Assembly (NCBI GenBank): GCA_016791425.1
Contig: JAEUMQ010000019.1
Span: 1 to 60,172 of the forward strand
DNA from: Hyphomonadaceae bacterium
GTDB lineage: Bacteria; Pseudomonadota; Alphaproteobacteria; Caulobacterales; Aquidulcibacteraceae
Reading direction: 5' to 3'
Length of the DNA: 60,172 bases
The notes below the pieces were generated by a model. It did not search any database. It worked only from the letters and a program-made list of their open reading frames with translations, and had not been told where the DNA came from. This document shows, piece by piece, positions 32,297-41,107 of the stretch (positions are counted from its first letter, which is position 1; every line of letters begins with the position of its first letter). A program made the position numbers and the translations under genes.

Positions 32297-33208
32297 TCAG
32301 GTCTGGGCCGCGTCCACGCCAGTTTCAAGCCCCGGCGCTCTCAAACCGAGCGCCGCCGCGCAGGCGATGAAGGCAGGCGGCGGCGGCGCTTCAAGCGTTC
32401 TTTCTCCCCCGGCCGGATGCGGAAAAGTGAGCGAGGCCGCGTGCAGCATGAGCGAATTGGTCGCGACGCCGCCGATCGAGAAGAGCCCGCCATACTTCCC
32501 GTCGCCCGCGATCGGCCGCCCGATCGCGGCCAGATGCGCGCGGATCTGGTGCATGCGCCCCGTCTCGGGCTTGATCTCCACCAGCGCCGCCTGCGCCGTC
32601 GCCTCGAGCGTCCGATAGCGGGTGAGCGCATCCTGGCCCGCCCCAGCCTCCATCAGATCGATCCCCCCGCGATTGATCTTCTTGAGAGCGAGCGCGATCT
32701 CGCCGTCCTCCGGCCGCGGCGCGCCTCCGCAGACGATTGCGAGGTAGGTCTTCGCCACGCGCCGCTCGGCGAACGCCTGCGACAGGAACGCCGCCGCCGG
32801 CTTGGTGCGCGCCGCGAGGATGACGCCGCTGGTTTCCCGATCGAGCCGATGCACCAGCCGCGGCCGCTTGCCGTTCGATTTCGCGAACGCGCCGAGGAGA
32901 AGCTCCAGGCTCTGCGTCACGCCCGATCCGCCCTGCACCGCAAGCCCCGCGGGCTTGTCGAACGCAAGGAGATGCGCGTCTTCGTAGATGATCAGACTCC
33001 GGACGAACGCGACGTCCCTCGATGTGAGTCCCCCTCCCCCTTGCGGGGAGGGGGTAGGGGGTGGGGGGCCCTCCGTTTGCTGCAACGATGCCGACTTGGA
33101 CCGCCGGCTTCCAGCCGGCTCATCTTGCTTCGCAGAATGGCGCCGAGCCGCACGCCCGCCACGCTTTTCCGCAGGGGAGGAGGGTGCGTTTCTTCCGCGA
33201 TCGTTCAC
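32297..33208 (-). CDS. RluA family pseudouridine synthase with a repeat-derived N-terminus
   Basis: The catalytic part (from about residue 68) is intact: LLAFDKPAGLAVQGGSG, HRLDRETSGVILAAR with the catalytic aspartate, and KPETGRMHQIRAHLAAIGRPIAGDGKYGG. There is no S4 domain. The first 60 residues are unlike the family: a basic segment followed by EGPPPPTPSPQGGGG, which is translated from a class B palindrome (33030-33070). The start is GTG 33208; a TTG near 33080 is another option, and even that lies before the repeat. The modified RNA position is unknown. Confidence 0.85.
   Translation of the reverse strand: MNDRGRNAPSSPAEKRGGRAARRHSAKQDEPAGSRRSKSASLQQTEGPPPPTPSPQGGGGLTSRDVAFVRSLIIYEDAHLLAFDKPAGLAVQGGSGVTQSLELLLGAFAKSNGKRPRLVHRLDRETSGVILAARTKPAAAFLSQAFAERRVAKTYLAIVCGGAPRPEDGEIALALKKINRGGIDLMEAGAGQDALTRYRTLEATAQAALVEIKPETGRMHQIRAHLAAIGRPIAGDGKYGGLFSIGGVATNSLMLHAASLTFPHPAGGERTLEAPPPPAFIACAAALGLRAPGLETGVDAAQT
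33030..33070 (-). repeat. Palindromic repeat, class B, inside a coding region
   Basis: CCCCCTCCCC-CTTGC-GGGGAGGGGG with the tail TAGGGGGTGGGGGG is the same element as 26219-26255. It lies within the open frame of the pseudouridine synthase gene and encodes its Pro/Gly stretch. Confidence 0.8.
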
Positions 33209-33229
33209 GACGCACTCAATCGGACACTC

Positions 33230-33994
33230 TCATGCATCATGCGCCGCAGCTTCCATGAGCATCAGCGCCTCGGTCATCGTCCGCCCGATCTCGGCATGGA
33301 TCACGAGGTCGGCGTAGCGATCGTGATCGGTCGCCTCGCGATTGATGATCGCCACCCGCGCGCCCGCCCGCTTGGCCAGCATCGGCAGCCCCGCCGCGGG
33401 ATAGACCACAAGCGAGGAGCCGAGCACGAGGAAGAGGTCGCAGAGCATGCTTTCTTCGGTGGCGCGCATCATCTCCGTTTCCGGCATCGCCTGCCCGAAC
33501 GAGATGGTCGCGGTCTTCAAGAGGCCGCCGCAATGATCGCAAACGATGTCCTGATCGGCCTCCCAAGCGCCCTTCAGCTCCGCGAGCTCCGAACGCCGCC
33601 TGCAATCGAGGCAGCGCGCATAGGAAGCGTTGCCGTGCAGCTCGATCACCTTGTCGGCGGGCGCGCCCGCGTCCTGGTGCAGATTGTCCACGTTCTGCGT
33701 GATGACCGCAGCGACCTTTCCGGTCGCGACAAGATGCGTCACCGCGCGATGCCCGTCGTTCGGCGAAGCGCCCGTCCAGCCGGCCGTGCGGTTGAACACG
33801 CGGTTCCACGCCTCGCGACGCATCGCCCGCGAGGCGCAGAAATCATCGAACATGATCGGCTGCATCTTGCTCCACACCCCGCCGGGCGAGCGAAAGTCGG
33901 GAATGCCGCTTTCGGTGGAGATGCCCGCGCCGGTGAACACCACTGCGCGCTCGGCTGCATTGAGATAACGCGCAAGCGAAGCGGCGTCCGACAT
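33230..33994 (-). CDS. NAD-dependent protein deacylase, sirtuin (CobB-like)
   Basis: The enzyme of 254 residues removes acyl groups from lysines with NAD+. All sirtuin motifs are present: GAGISTESGIPDFRSPGGVW, TQNVDNLHQDAG, the general base in ELHGNA, and a zinc site formed by CLDC and CDHCGG. It may control acetyl-CoA or propionyl-CoA enzymes such as acyl-CoA synthetases, a common bacterial role. It opens the minus-strand run that goes on through crcB and the carboxylase. The TATATA at 34001-34006 places the transcription start on the ATG, so the mRNA is likely leaderless. Confidence 0.94.
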   Translation of the reverse strand: MSDAASLARYLNAAERAVVFTGAGISTESGIPDFRSPGGVWSKMQPIMFDDFCASRAMRREAWNRVFNRTAGWTGASPNDGHRAVTHLVATGKVAAVITQNVDNLHQDAGAPADKVIELHGNASYARCLDCRRRSELAELKGAWEADQDIVCDHCGGLLKTATISFGQAMPETEMMRATEESMLCDLFLVLGSSLVVYPAAGLPMLAKRAGARVAIINREATDHDRYADLVIHAEIGRTMTEALMLMEAAAHDA

Positions 33995-34000
33995 GGCGCT

Positions 34001-34006
34001 TATATA
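34001..34006 (-). promoter_or_regulatory. -10 box of the sirtuin gene
   Basis: TATATA lies exactly at -12 to -7 if transcription starts at the A of ATG 33994. The -35 is poor (CGACAG at a 17-base spacing), so this is a -10 dependent or activator-dependent promoter. Confidence 0.4.
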
Positions 34007-34101
34007 GCGTCCAAGTTGCGTTCTGTCGCGACTTGACAGGTGGATTCTCGCGCCCGCTTCCGCTTAGCAACCCTGCGATCCAGACCGCAAAAGCCTCCAG
34101 A

Positions 34102-34782
34102 CTAGCGCCAGCGCCGCCGCCCATAATCCCGCTCGAACTGCTCGTAATATTCATCCTCGCTCAACCGCCCATCGCCCTCATAGACCTCGCCCTCGCCGGC
34201 CTCGTTCCCATTGACCTCGTCGTCAGGGGGCGGCTTGTCCTCGATCAGGGGCGCTTCGGGAGCTGGATCAGGCGCGATCGTCGGCGCGGCCGGCGCCGTG
34301 CGCTGGCGCTCGAGCTCGCGCGTCAACCAGACGGGATCCTGCCCCAGCGGCGCCGCCTCCGCGCGTCTCGGCGCCGCCATCCGCGCTTCGCGTTGCGGCC
34401 GCGCTTTCTCCGCCCGCTTGTGCGCCCGCTGCGCGCGTTGCTTCGCCGCGCGCTCGGCCTTCGCCTCCCGCCGTGGACGCTCCGGCTCGCGCGCCCGAGA
34501 CGACGACGAGGGCCTCGCCGCGATCGCGGCATCCGCCGCCGGCAACGAAGCGGCCTCCACCGGTTCAGGCGCATCGGCGGTGATCGCGCGCACGATCCGG
34601 CGGCCGACGCCGCCCAACGCGTCGCGCGCGCTGGATGCGATTTCGCTCAGGCCCCGCATCTCCGACCAGGTCGGCGGCCCCGAGACCATGATCGTCAGCG
34701 CAAGCAGGAAAGCAGCCGTGACGGCCGCGAATGCGCCGAGCCCAATGGCCCAGGCGCGCACGAGAGATCCCAGGCCGTGCAT
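34102..34782 (-). CDS. Single-span membrane protein with disordered tail, hypothetical
   Basis: The protein has 226 residues from ATG 34782. A single span lies at about 8-35 (VRAWAIGLGAFAAVTAAFLLALTIMVSGP). The rest is low complexity: a highly basic region (RAREPERPRREAKAERAAKQRAQRAHKRAEKARP) and an acidic end (EGDGRLSEDEYYEQFERDY). The opposite charges could fold on each other or bind partners. I do not recognise a family. It is separated from the S9 peptidase by 63 bases on the same strand. Confidence 0.6.
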   Translation of the reverse strand: MHGLGSLVRAWAIGLGAFAAVTAAFLLALTIMVSGPPTWSEMRGLSEIASSARDALGGVGRRIVRAITADAPEPVEAASLPAADAAIAARPSSSSRAREPERPRREAKAERAAKQRAQRAHKRAEKARPQREARMAAPRRAEAAPLGQDPVWLTRELERQRTAPAAPTIAPDPAPEAPLIEDKPPPDDEVNGNEAGEGEVYEGDGRLSEDEYYEQFERDYGRRRWR

Positions 34783-34845
34783 GCGCTCGCCCCGACGCAA
34801 CTCCCTCGCCGAACTCTTATGCCCGCGCCCCGCGCGGCCGTAAAG

Positions 34846-36936
34846 TTACGGCGCTGTGCTGGCGGCCGGGCCCCCATCCGGACGCGGCGCGGCCGGCCCC
34901 CCATGCTCGGCGAACCAGGCGAGCGTGTTCGTCACTTTCGCGATCATGCCCGTCGGCCGCGAAGCGATGTCGTGCGGCGATCCAGGGATGCGCACCAGCC
35001 GGGTGGGAATGCGCCGGAGCCGCAGCGCCTGGTAGAATTGCTCCGCCTCCGAGGGCGGCGTGCGATAATCCTCTTCGCCCACCATCACCGCGGTCGGCGT
35101 CGTGACATTGCCGACCTTGGAGAGCGGCGACCTCGCCCAATAGCGCGCCTGCGCGCCATCCTCCCAGGGCATCTCGCCGAACCAATAGCGCGAGAAATAA
35201 TTGTAGACGTCCGCGGTGAGCGCGAAGCTCGTCCAGTTGATCACCGGCTTCTGCACCATCGCCGCCGCGAAGCGGTTCGTGCTGCCGACGATCCAGGCGG
35301 TGAGCACGCCTCCGCCGGAGCCGCCCGTGACATAGAGCTTCGTCGCATCCACCGGCTCGCGCGCGATGACCGCGTCCACCACGCTCATCAAGTCGTCATA
35401 ATCCTGGGACGGATAATTGTGGTGGATGAGGTTGCCGAACTCGCCGCCATAGGAGGTCGAGCCGCGCGGATTGGCGTAGACCACGATATAGCCCGCCGCC
35501 GCGAAGAGCTGCACTTCGGCGGAAAACACCGGCCCGTAGGCCGAGAACGGCCCGCCATGGATCTCCAGCAGCAGCGGGTATTTCTTGGCCGGATCGAACT
35601 CCGGCGGCCGCACGATCCATGCCTGCACAGGCCGCTGGTCCGCGCTCGAAGGCACGGTGATCTCGCTCGCGTTGGGGAGCGTGCGGCCCGCGAACACGTC
35701 CTCGTTGAGCGAGGTGAGACGGCGCGATCCCATGTAAAGATCGCCGGGCCGATCCACCGTCGTCACCGTCGCCGCATAGCGCCCGCCCGCATTCACCGAA
35801 AAGGCGCCGCTGACATAAGGCCGCCCGATATCGGTGCCGCCCACGTTCTCCATCACCGTCGCGACCCGTCCGCCCGTCGCGCTCACGCGCCCAAGCTTGG
35901 TCACGCCGTGATCCTCATAGAGGAAATAGATCGCTCCGTTCCCCGCCCATTGCGGATCGCGCACGTCCCGGTCGAGCGAAGCGGTGATCGAGCGCGGATT
36001 GGATCCGTCCGCGTTCGCGACATAGAGCTCCGTCACCTGATAGCCCTGCTCGCGATCGTCGAAGCCGGTATAGGCGAGCCGCCGTCCATCCGGCGAGAGG
36101 ATGGGCTGGCTCTCCGCGCCCTTGCGCGTGGTGAGCCGCGTCACCGCGCCCGTCGCCACATCGAGCGAATAGACCGCGCTCTCGACCGGCTCGTACTCCC
36201 AGTCCTCCTCCGCGTTCGCCGAGAAGAGGATGCGCCGCCCATCCCTGGTCCACGACATGCGCCCGTCATGATTGCGCGCCTGGTACGTCAGCCGCCGCGG
36301 CGCGCCTCCGTCCGCCGGAACGACGAAGATCTGCATGTACCCGCTTTCCAGATAGCCTTCCCCGTCGGCGCGATAGGTCACGCCCTCGATGATGCGCGCG
36401 CCCTCGGCCCATTGCGCGCCCTCCGGCTTGTCCGGCAGCGCCGCGGCGCTCTCGCCTTCTTCCTTCACAAACATCTGGAAGGCGAGGGTGCGCCCATCGG
36501 GCGACCAGGTGAGATTGGCCGCCCCTTCCGGCAGCCGCGCCAGCGTCGCGGACGTGCGCGTATCGAGATAGGCGACGCGCAGCTCGGTTGCGGCCCCTTC
36601 GCTGGCGACATAGGCGAGCGAGCGCCCGTCCGGCGACCAGAACGGCGAGCCATATCCGCCGCGTCCCTGCGCGATCGGGCGATGATTGCGGCCGTCCGCA
36701 TCCACGATCCAGATCGAGCGGCGGAAGCGGTCGCTCATGATATCGGCGGAGACCCGCACATAGGCCACCCGGCCGCCGTCCGGCGACACCTGCGGATCGT
36801 CCGCATATTCCAGCTTGAAGACGTCGCTTGCATTGAAGCGCGACGGCGCCTGCCGCAGCGGCTCGGCGTTCGCCGCCCCAAACCCGGACGACGCCAGAAC
36901 AAGCGCCGCAAAGAGCGCCCCCCGATAGATCCCCAT
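34846..36936 (-). CDS. S9 family prolyl oligopeptidase-like peptidase, exported
   Basis: The protein has 696 residues from ATG 36936, the start that gives a good Sec signal peptide (residues 1-24, ending in GAANA). A seven-bladed propeller with TolB/WD-like repeats (PQVSPDGGRVAYV, SPDGRSLAYV, SPDGRTLAF, SPDGRRLAY) fills about 40-420. The alpha/beta hydrolase domain follows with the nucleophile serine in TGGSGGG (about 540), an acid near GEEDYRTP (about 622) and the histidine in GSPHD (about 653). It would cleave peptides in the periplasm, perhaps dipeptidyl or acylaminoacyl peptides. Confidence 0.92.
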   Translation of the reverse strand: MGIYRGALFAALVLASSGFGAANAEPLRQAPSRFNASDVFKLEYADDPQVSPDGGRVAYVRVSADIMSDRFRRSIWIVDADGRNHRPIAQGRGGYGSPFWSPDGRSLAYVASEGAATELRVAYLDTRTSATLARLPEGAANLTWSPDGRTLAFQMFVKEEGESAAALPDKPEGAQWAEGARIIEGVTYRADGEGYLESGYMQIFVVPADGGAPRRLTYQARNHDGRMSWTRDGRRILFSANAEEDWEYEPVESAVYSLDVATGAVTRLTTRKGAESQPILSPDGRRLAYTGFDDREQGYQVTELYVANADGSNPRSITASLDRDVRDPQWAGNGAIYFLYEDHGVTKLGRVSATGGRVATVMENVGGTDIGRPYVSGAFSVNAGGRYAATVTTVDRPGDLYMGSRRLTSLNEDVFAGRTLPNASEITVPSSADQRPVQAWIVRPPEFDPAKKYPLLLEIHGGPFSAYGPVFSAEVQLFAAAGYIVVYANPRGSTSYGGEFGNLIHHNYPSQDYDDLMSVVDAVIAREPVDATKLYVTGGSGGGVLTAWIVGSTNRFAAAMVQKPVINWTSFALTADVYNYFSRYWFGEMPWEDGAQARYWARSPLSKVGNVTTPTAVMVGEEDYRTPPSEAEQFYQALRLRRIPTRLVRIPGSPHDIASRPTGMIAKVTNTLAWFAEHGGPAAPRPDGGPAASTAP

Positions 36937-37058
36937 GGAAACCCCCGCATTTCTTGGGGACCAAGCTAGCGCAGCAAGACGGGACCGCAAAGCTTCACCC
37001 TTGCGGCAAACGCCCGAGGCGATAACCATCGCCGCATCAGCCCGGCGAGGCGGCTCAC

Positions 37059-38675
37059 TCATGGCGCGCCCAGGTCGAAGTAGCGCAAGGCGCCGGTCTC
37101 CGGATAGGAAACGAGAAACGCCGTCCGATGCGTGGACGATGAACCGTTCCACGCCGTCACCGCCGAGCCCGCGCCGAGGCCGATCTCAAAATAGGATGGC
37201 GGTCCATAGGTGAAGGCAGTGCCTGAATCGGGCGCCGTTCCCGAAAAATGCATTGCTCGGGACGAGCTGCTGGTGACGACCACCAGATCCCTCGGGAATT
37301 CTACATTCTTGAACTGCCCTTCCAGCACCGCGGCCGGCACACCTTCGCTCCATGACAGGACCTGTTGCCGCAGGTCTGGCGACTGGCTCTGCTGAGAGAC
37401 GATAATCAGCCGGTGATTTCCGATGTGCCTCCCGTCGGTCATGAGAACGACGAGATAGCGTGGAACGAGACTTGGACCTCCCCGCGCAAACGCGCTGACG
37501 ATGCGCATCGGCGTGGAAGCTTGCGTCTCCAGCGGGATGGTGCGGAAGACCTCATAAGTGCTGTCGCCGGCGACCTCGCGCAACAGCACGATCTCGTTCG
37601 AGTTGTAGTCGAGGGCGATGAACTCGGGCCGGCTTATATCCGGACGTTTGGGAGCTGGCGCTGGGGTCGGCGTGTCCAGCCTCGTCGGCAAGAGCTGGCA
37701 CAGAGCCCGGCCATTGCGCAGCTGCCCCAAGACGCCGTCGAGCCTGAAGCTTTGCGGAGCGACCGTCGCTTGGGTTACGCCCACGACAGACAACCCAGAC
37801 CGCTGACCGATCCAGATGCGGTCTTGCGGATAGCCTATGCGGCCAACGACGCTGCACGGATCCTGGATCGTCATCATGGAGCCTTCGACATAGCGTCCTC
37901 CGGCGCCCCCGGAATTCGCTTGCCGACCGAACCAGTGGAATGCGTCTTCGGTCTCGCTCAGCACGGAATAATCCGCGCCGGACGGGAAGCCCGGACTGGA
38001 GGTGCTGACCGACAGCGTTCGCCGGTGCACGAGGCTCACATCGGGAAAATCGCCGTCGAATGTGCTGTCGCTGCGTTGAGCGTAATCGGCCCCTCCGCCG
38101 CCGATGAAGATGATGCGTGTCCGGCCGCCGACCGTTTGGGTCGCGAGGATTCCATCGTCCCCGTTGGGGAGCTCGTCCGGCGCGGTGATATTGCCGTGCA
38201 CGAGCTTGAGTGGAGGATCATAGACCGCAATCAATTCGCCGGGGCCATCCGCGAGGCCCTGCACCGCCACGGTTACGTCGCGTGTCGAAACGACGCCGCC
38301 ATTGTCCGTTGCACGCAAGGTGAACCGCATGGTGTCAGCGCCGGCGCCGACAATGCGCGGCGCCGAGAAGCGAAAGCGCCGAAGCGGCGCCTCCCCGAGA
38401 AGCCTCGCGCCCGGCCCCGAGCTTTGCGTGATCGTCAGGGAGCTGATCGATCCGTCGGGATCGGACGACTGGGTGGCGTCGATCAAGAATTCCTGCAGCT
38501 CATATATCTGCGCCGGCGCCGAGACGACGATTTGAGGCGCCGAATTGGATGGCGGCGGCGAAGCTCCCGAACCGCCCCCCGCGCCGCCGCTGCCGCCCCC
38601 GCCGCCCCCGCCGCATGCCGCGACGAACATCGCCAACGCCGCTGCCGATGGCGCACGCCGCCTACCCAAACGCAT
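37059..38675 (-). CDS. Large lipoprotein with Ig-like domain, unknown function
   Basis: The protein has 538 residues. The leader ends in FVAACGGGGG, a lipobox with cysteine 21 and a glycine-rich spacer. Residues about 45-140 look like a PKD/cadherin-type domain (VSAPAQIYELQEFLIDATQSSDPDGSISSL). The long remainder has beta-rich stretches without motifs I know. GC content is a little lower than in the neighbours, which fits an acquired or fast-evolving surface gene. It should be anchored in the envelope and could be surface exposed. Confidence 0.7.
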   Translation of the reverse strand: MRLGRRRAPSAAALAMFVAACGGGGGGGSGGAGGGSGASPPPSNSAPQIVVSAPAQIYELQEFLIDATQSSDPDGSISSLTITQSSGPGARLLGEAPLRRFRFSAPRIVGAGADTMRFTLRATDNGGVVSTRDVTVAVQGLADGPGELIAVYDPPLKLVHGNITAPDELPNGDDGILATQTVGGRTRIIFIGGGGADYAQRSDSTFDGDFPDVSLVHRRTLSVSTSSPGFPSGADYSVLSETEDAFHWFGRQANSGGAGGRYVEGSMMTIQDPCSVVGRIGYPQDRIWIGQRSGLSVVGVTQATVAPQSFRLDGVLGQLRNGRALCQLLPTRLDTPTPAPAPKRPDISRPEFIALDYNSNEIVLLREVAGDSTYEVFRTIPLETQASTPMRIVSAFARGGPSLVPRYLVVLMTDGRHIGNHRLIIVSQQSQSPDLRQQVLSWSEGVPAAVLEGQFKNVEFPRDLVVVTSSSSRAMHFSGTAPDSGTAFTYGPPSYFEIGLGAGSAVTAWNGSSSTHRTAFLVSYPETGALRYFDLGAP

Positions 38676-38911
38676 CTAGACCGCCCCAGCTGACTGGCGC
38701 CAGATGAGCGCAACTTCCGGTTAACCGCAAGCCTGTGTCGACTTCGATTGCGTCATCAATCCTTCGCGCGTTCGCCTCCTCCAGAAAGCTGGAAGGAGCG
38801 CCATTCCACACGCGTGCTGTGGCGGCTAGCGTCATGGGGCCGCTAACGGCAGCCCAGTCTCCCGCGTGCGTCCAACGGGTGCTGTCGCGATCCTGCCCCT
38901 TAGGGGCCCGG

Positions 38912-39205
38912 CTAGACCTTCCGCCAGCGGAGCGGTTTGCCGCCGTCGCGGACGACGAGGCCTTTGGCCTCCAGGTCGAGCTGCACGTTCTTCATCCACC
39001 AGGAGCTCGTGGTGCCGGGGAATTGCGCGAGCGGCAGCGCCGCGCGCATGGCCTTCATCATCTCGGCCTGCGTGAGGCCCGGCGCCTTCTTCGGCAGGAG
39101 TTTGAGCATCTGGGCGCGCACGATCCGGTACTTCTCTGCGTCCAGCCGAGCGGTCTTGCCGGGATGATTGACGTTCTCCACTTCGATCATGTCGCGCGCC
39201 GGCAT
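38912..39205 (-). CDS. DUF6958-like small protein
   Basis: The protein has 97 residues: IEVENVNHPGKTARLDAEKYRIVRAQMLKLLPKKAPGLTQAEMMKAMRAALP, then TSSWWMKNVQLDLEAKGLVVRD. The pattern suggests a small winged-helix-like domain as in the family annotated DUF6958, function unknown. Its start overlaps the rarA stop by one base of ATGA type, so it is expressed with rarA. Confidence 0.75.
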   Translation of the reverse strand: MPARDMIEVENVNHPGKTARLDAEKYRIVRAQMLKLLPKKAPGLTQAEMMKAMRAALPLAQFPGTTSSWWMKNVQLDLEAKGLVVRDGGKPLRWRKV

Positions 39206-40518
39206 CAGCCTTCCTCCTTCGCACGCTCCGCCCGGATCGCCGCCCAGCGCTCCAGCCGCTCCTTGATCGCGCCTTCGCGGCCGCGTTCCGTAGGCTGATA
39301 GAAGCTGCGCCGCTTCATCTCGTCGGGGAAATAGCTCTGCCCCGAGAAGCCGCCTTCCGCATCGTGGTCGTATTCGTAGCCTTTGCCGTAATCGAGGTCC
39401 TTCATGAGCTTGGTCGGCGCATTGAGGATGTGCTTCGGCGGCATGAGCGAGCCTGTCTCGCTCGCAGCGACTTTCGCGGCCTTCCACGCCAGATAGAGCG
39501 CGTTCGATTTCGGCGCCGTGGCCAGATGCACCGTGGCTTGCGCCAGATGCAGCTCCGCCTCGGGCAGGCCGATGAAGTGCACCGCCTGCTTGGCCGCCTC
39601 GCACACCAGGAGCGCGGTCGGATCGGCCATCCCGATATCCTCTGCCGCCGCGCGGATGAGCCGGCGCGCGATGAACAGCGGATCTTCCCCGCCGATCAGC
39701 ATCCGCGCGAGCCAATAGAGCGCTGCATCGGGATCGGAGCCGCGAATGCTCTTATGCAGCGCCGAAATGATGTTGTAGTGCTCCTCGCGATCCTTGTCGT
39801 ACGCGGGCGCGCGCTTCTGCAGGAACTTGCCGAGCTCCAGCGGTTTGAGCGGCGCCTTCGCAGCGAGCGAGAAGAGCTCTTCGGCGAGCGAAAGGAGATA
39901 GCGCCCGTCTCCGTCCGCGAGCGTCAGCAGCGCCGCCCGCGCTTCCTCCGTAAGCGGAAGTTTACGCCCCATCGCCGCTTCGGCGCGCTCCGCGAGCTTT
40001 CCGAGCGCGGCCTGATCGAGCGCCTTCAGCACGAACACCTGTGCGCGCGACAAGAGCGCCGCGTTGATCTCGAACGATGGATTCTCCGTGGTCGCGCCGA
40101 TCAGCGTGACGACGCCGGCCTCCACATAGGGCAGGAACCCGTCCTGCTGCGCGCGGTTGAAACGGTGGATCTCGTCCACGAAGAGGAGCGTGCCCTTGCC
40201 GGTCGCGCGCCTGGCCTTCGCCGCGTCGAACACCTTGCGCAGCTCGGCAACGCCGGAGAAGACCGCGGAGATCTGCTGGAACTCAAGGCCGCTCTCGTTG
40301 GCGAGCAGGCGCGCGATCGTGGTCTTGCCGACGCCTGGCGGCCCCCAGAGGATCATCGAGGCGATGCGCTTCTGGCCGACCATGCGTCCGATCGGACCTT
40401 CCGGCCCGAGCAAATGCTCCTGCCCCACCACCTCGGAAAGCTTCAACGGCCGCATCCGCTCCGCCAGCGGCAGCGGCGCGCCCTGCTCCATGCCCGCGGC
40501 TTCGAACAAATCGCTCAC
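39205..40518 (-). CDS. rarA: Replication-associated recombination protein RarA
   Basis: The AAA+ ATPase of 437 residues acts at stalled replication forks as a clamp-loader-like tetramer. The Walker A site is GPPGVGKTT, Walker B LLFVDEIHRF, and sensor 1 IGATTENPSFEIN. The C-terminal half has the RarA/MgsA tetramer domain (DREEHYNIISALHKSIRGSDPDAALYWLARML), and the chain ends normally. A DUF6958-like gene is coupled downstream. Confidence 0.96.
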   Translation of the reverse strand: MSDLFEAAGMEQGAPLPLAERMRPLKLSEVVGQEHLLGPEGPIGRMVGQKRIASMILWGPPGVGKTTIARLLANESGLEFQQISAVFSGVAELRKVFDAAKARRATGKGTLLFVDEIHRFNRAQQDGFLPYVEAGVVTLIGATTENPSFEINAALLSRAQVFVLKALDQAALGKLAERAEAAMGRKLPLTEEARAALLTLADGDGRYLLSLAEELFSLAAKAPLKPLELGKFLQKRAPAYDKDREEHYNIISALHKSIRGSDPDAALYWLARMLIGGEDPLFIARRLIRAAAEDIGMADPTALLVCEAAKQAVHFIGLPEAELHLAQATVHLATAPKSNALYLAWKAAKVAASETGSLMPPKHILNAPTKLMKDLDYGKGYEYDHDAEGGFSGQSYFPDEMKRRSFYQPTERGREGAIKERLERWAAIRAERAKEEG

Positions 40519-40688
40519 ACGTTACGTCCTAGCAGGAATATTAGGCCCGCGCCGCCGCCGCGAAACGCGCGCACATGCTCGACAATGCGGCAATCCACAT
40601 TGAATTGACGCGCCGCGCCGGGCGCGCCTGGACGCTCCTCGACCGAAGCAAAGATAGATGTCGCAAATTGCAGCTTCGGAGTCCTGAA

Positions 40689-40988
40689 ATGCTCGATCTC
40701 CTGGTCGTGACCCTTCTTCAAGCCGTCGCCGGACCTCCCGCCGACGCCCCTGCCGCTACGGCGCCCTCGATCGAAACGGTCGCGCCCGACCCGCTCGATG
40801 CCGAGCCGCCGGAACTCACCGAAGCCGAGCGCCGCCGCGAAGAATGGCGCGATCGCCAGCGCTGCCGCTCGCGCAGCACCGGGGCCGGGCGGCTTGGCTC
40901 GCGCTCGTGCGCCACGCGCCGCTCGGACGAGCCGCCCGCTCCGCGCGCAACCGCACAGAACACGCAGGGCCAGGATTGGGAGCCCTGA
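40689..40988 (+). CDS. Small secreted two-cysteine protein, copy 1
   Basis: The protein has 99 residues. A short hydrophobic leader (MLDLLVVTLLQAVAGPPADA) resembles a signal peptide, and the mature part is Pro/Ala/Glu-rich, then has a conserved block of about 45 residues with RCRSRS...GSRSCATRRSDE, in which two cysteines stand 18 apart. The second copy at 41108-41404 has the same plan. Similar small exported proteins with C-R-x-R...GSR...C occur in related bacteria, with no known role. The start is preceded by GGAGTCCTGAA in both copies. Confidence 0.7.
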   Translation: MLDLLVVTLLQAVAGPPADAPAATAPSIETVAPDPLDAEPPELTEAERRREEWRDRQRCRSRSTGAGRLGSRSCATRRSDEPPAPRATAQNTQGQDWEP

Positions 40989-41107
40989 CCGCACGGGAGA
41001 AGAAGCGCCCCTGCGGCGACAGGCGCCTCTTCCGTTTGCAGCATACCCCTGGACCTGACCGGGCGAAGCGGGGAAGATGGCCATAAAGGTGGTATTGGAG
41101 TCCTAGA

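Noticed and set aside
32293-32330. Possible fluoride riboswitch before crcB
   Set aside because: The gap to the preceding gene is only 4 bases, and no aptamer-like sequence lies in the end of that gene.
34033-36969. Plus-strand open frame of 978 residues
   Set aside because: It lies antisense to a hypothetical membrane protein and the S9 peptidase, has Arg/His/Pro-rich nonsense composition and no domain; long antisense frames are frequent at this GC content.
37365-38693. Plus-strand frame of 442 residues opposite the lipoprotein
   Set aside because: It is antisense to the lipoprotein gene, which has a signal peptide and lipobox; this frame has none of these and poor composition.
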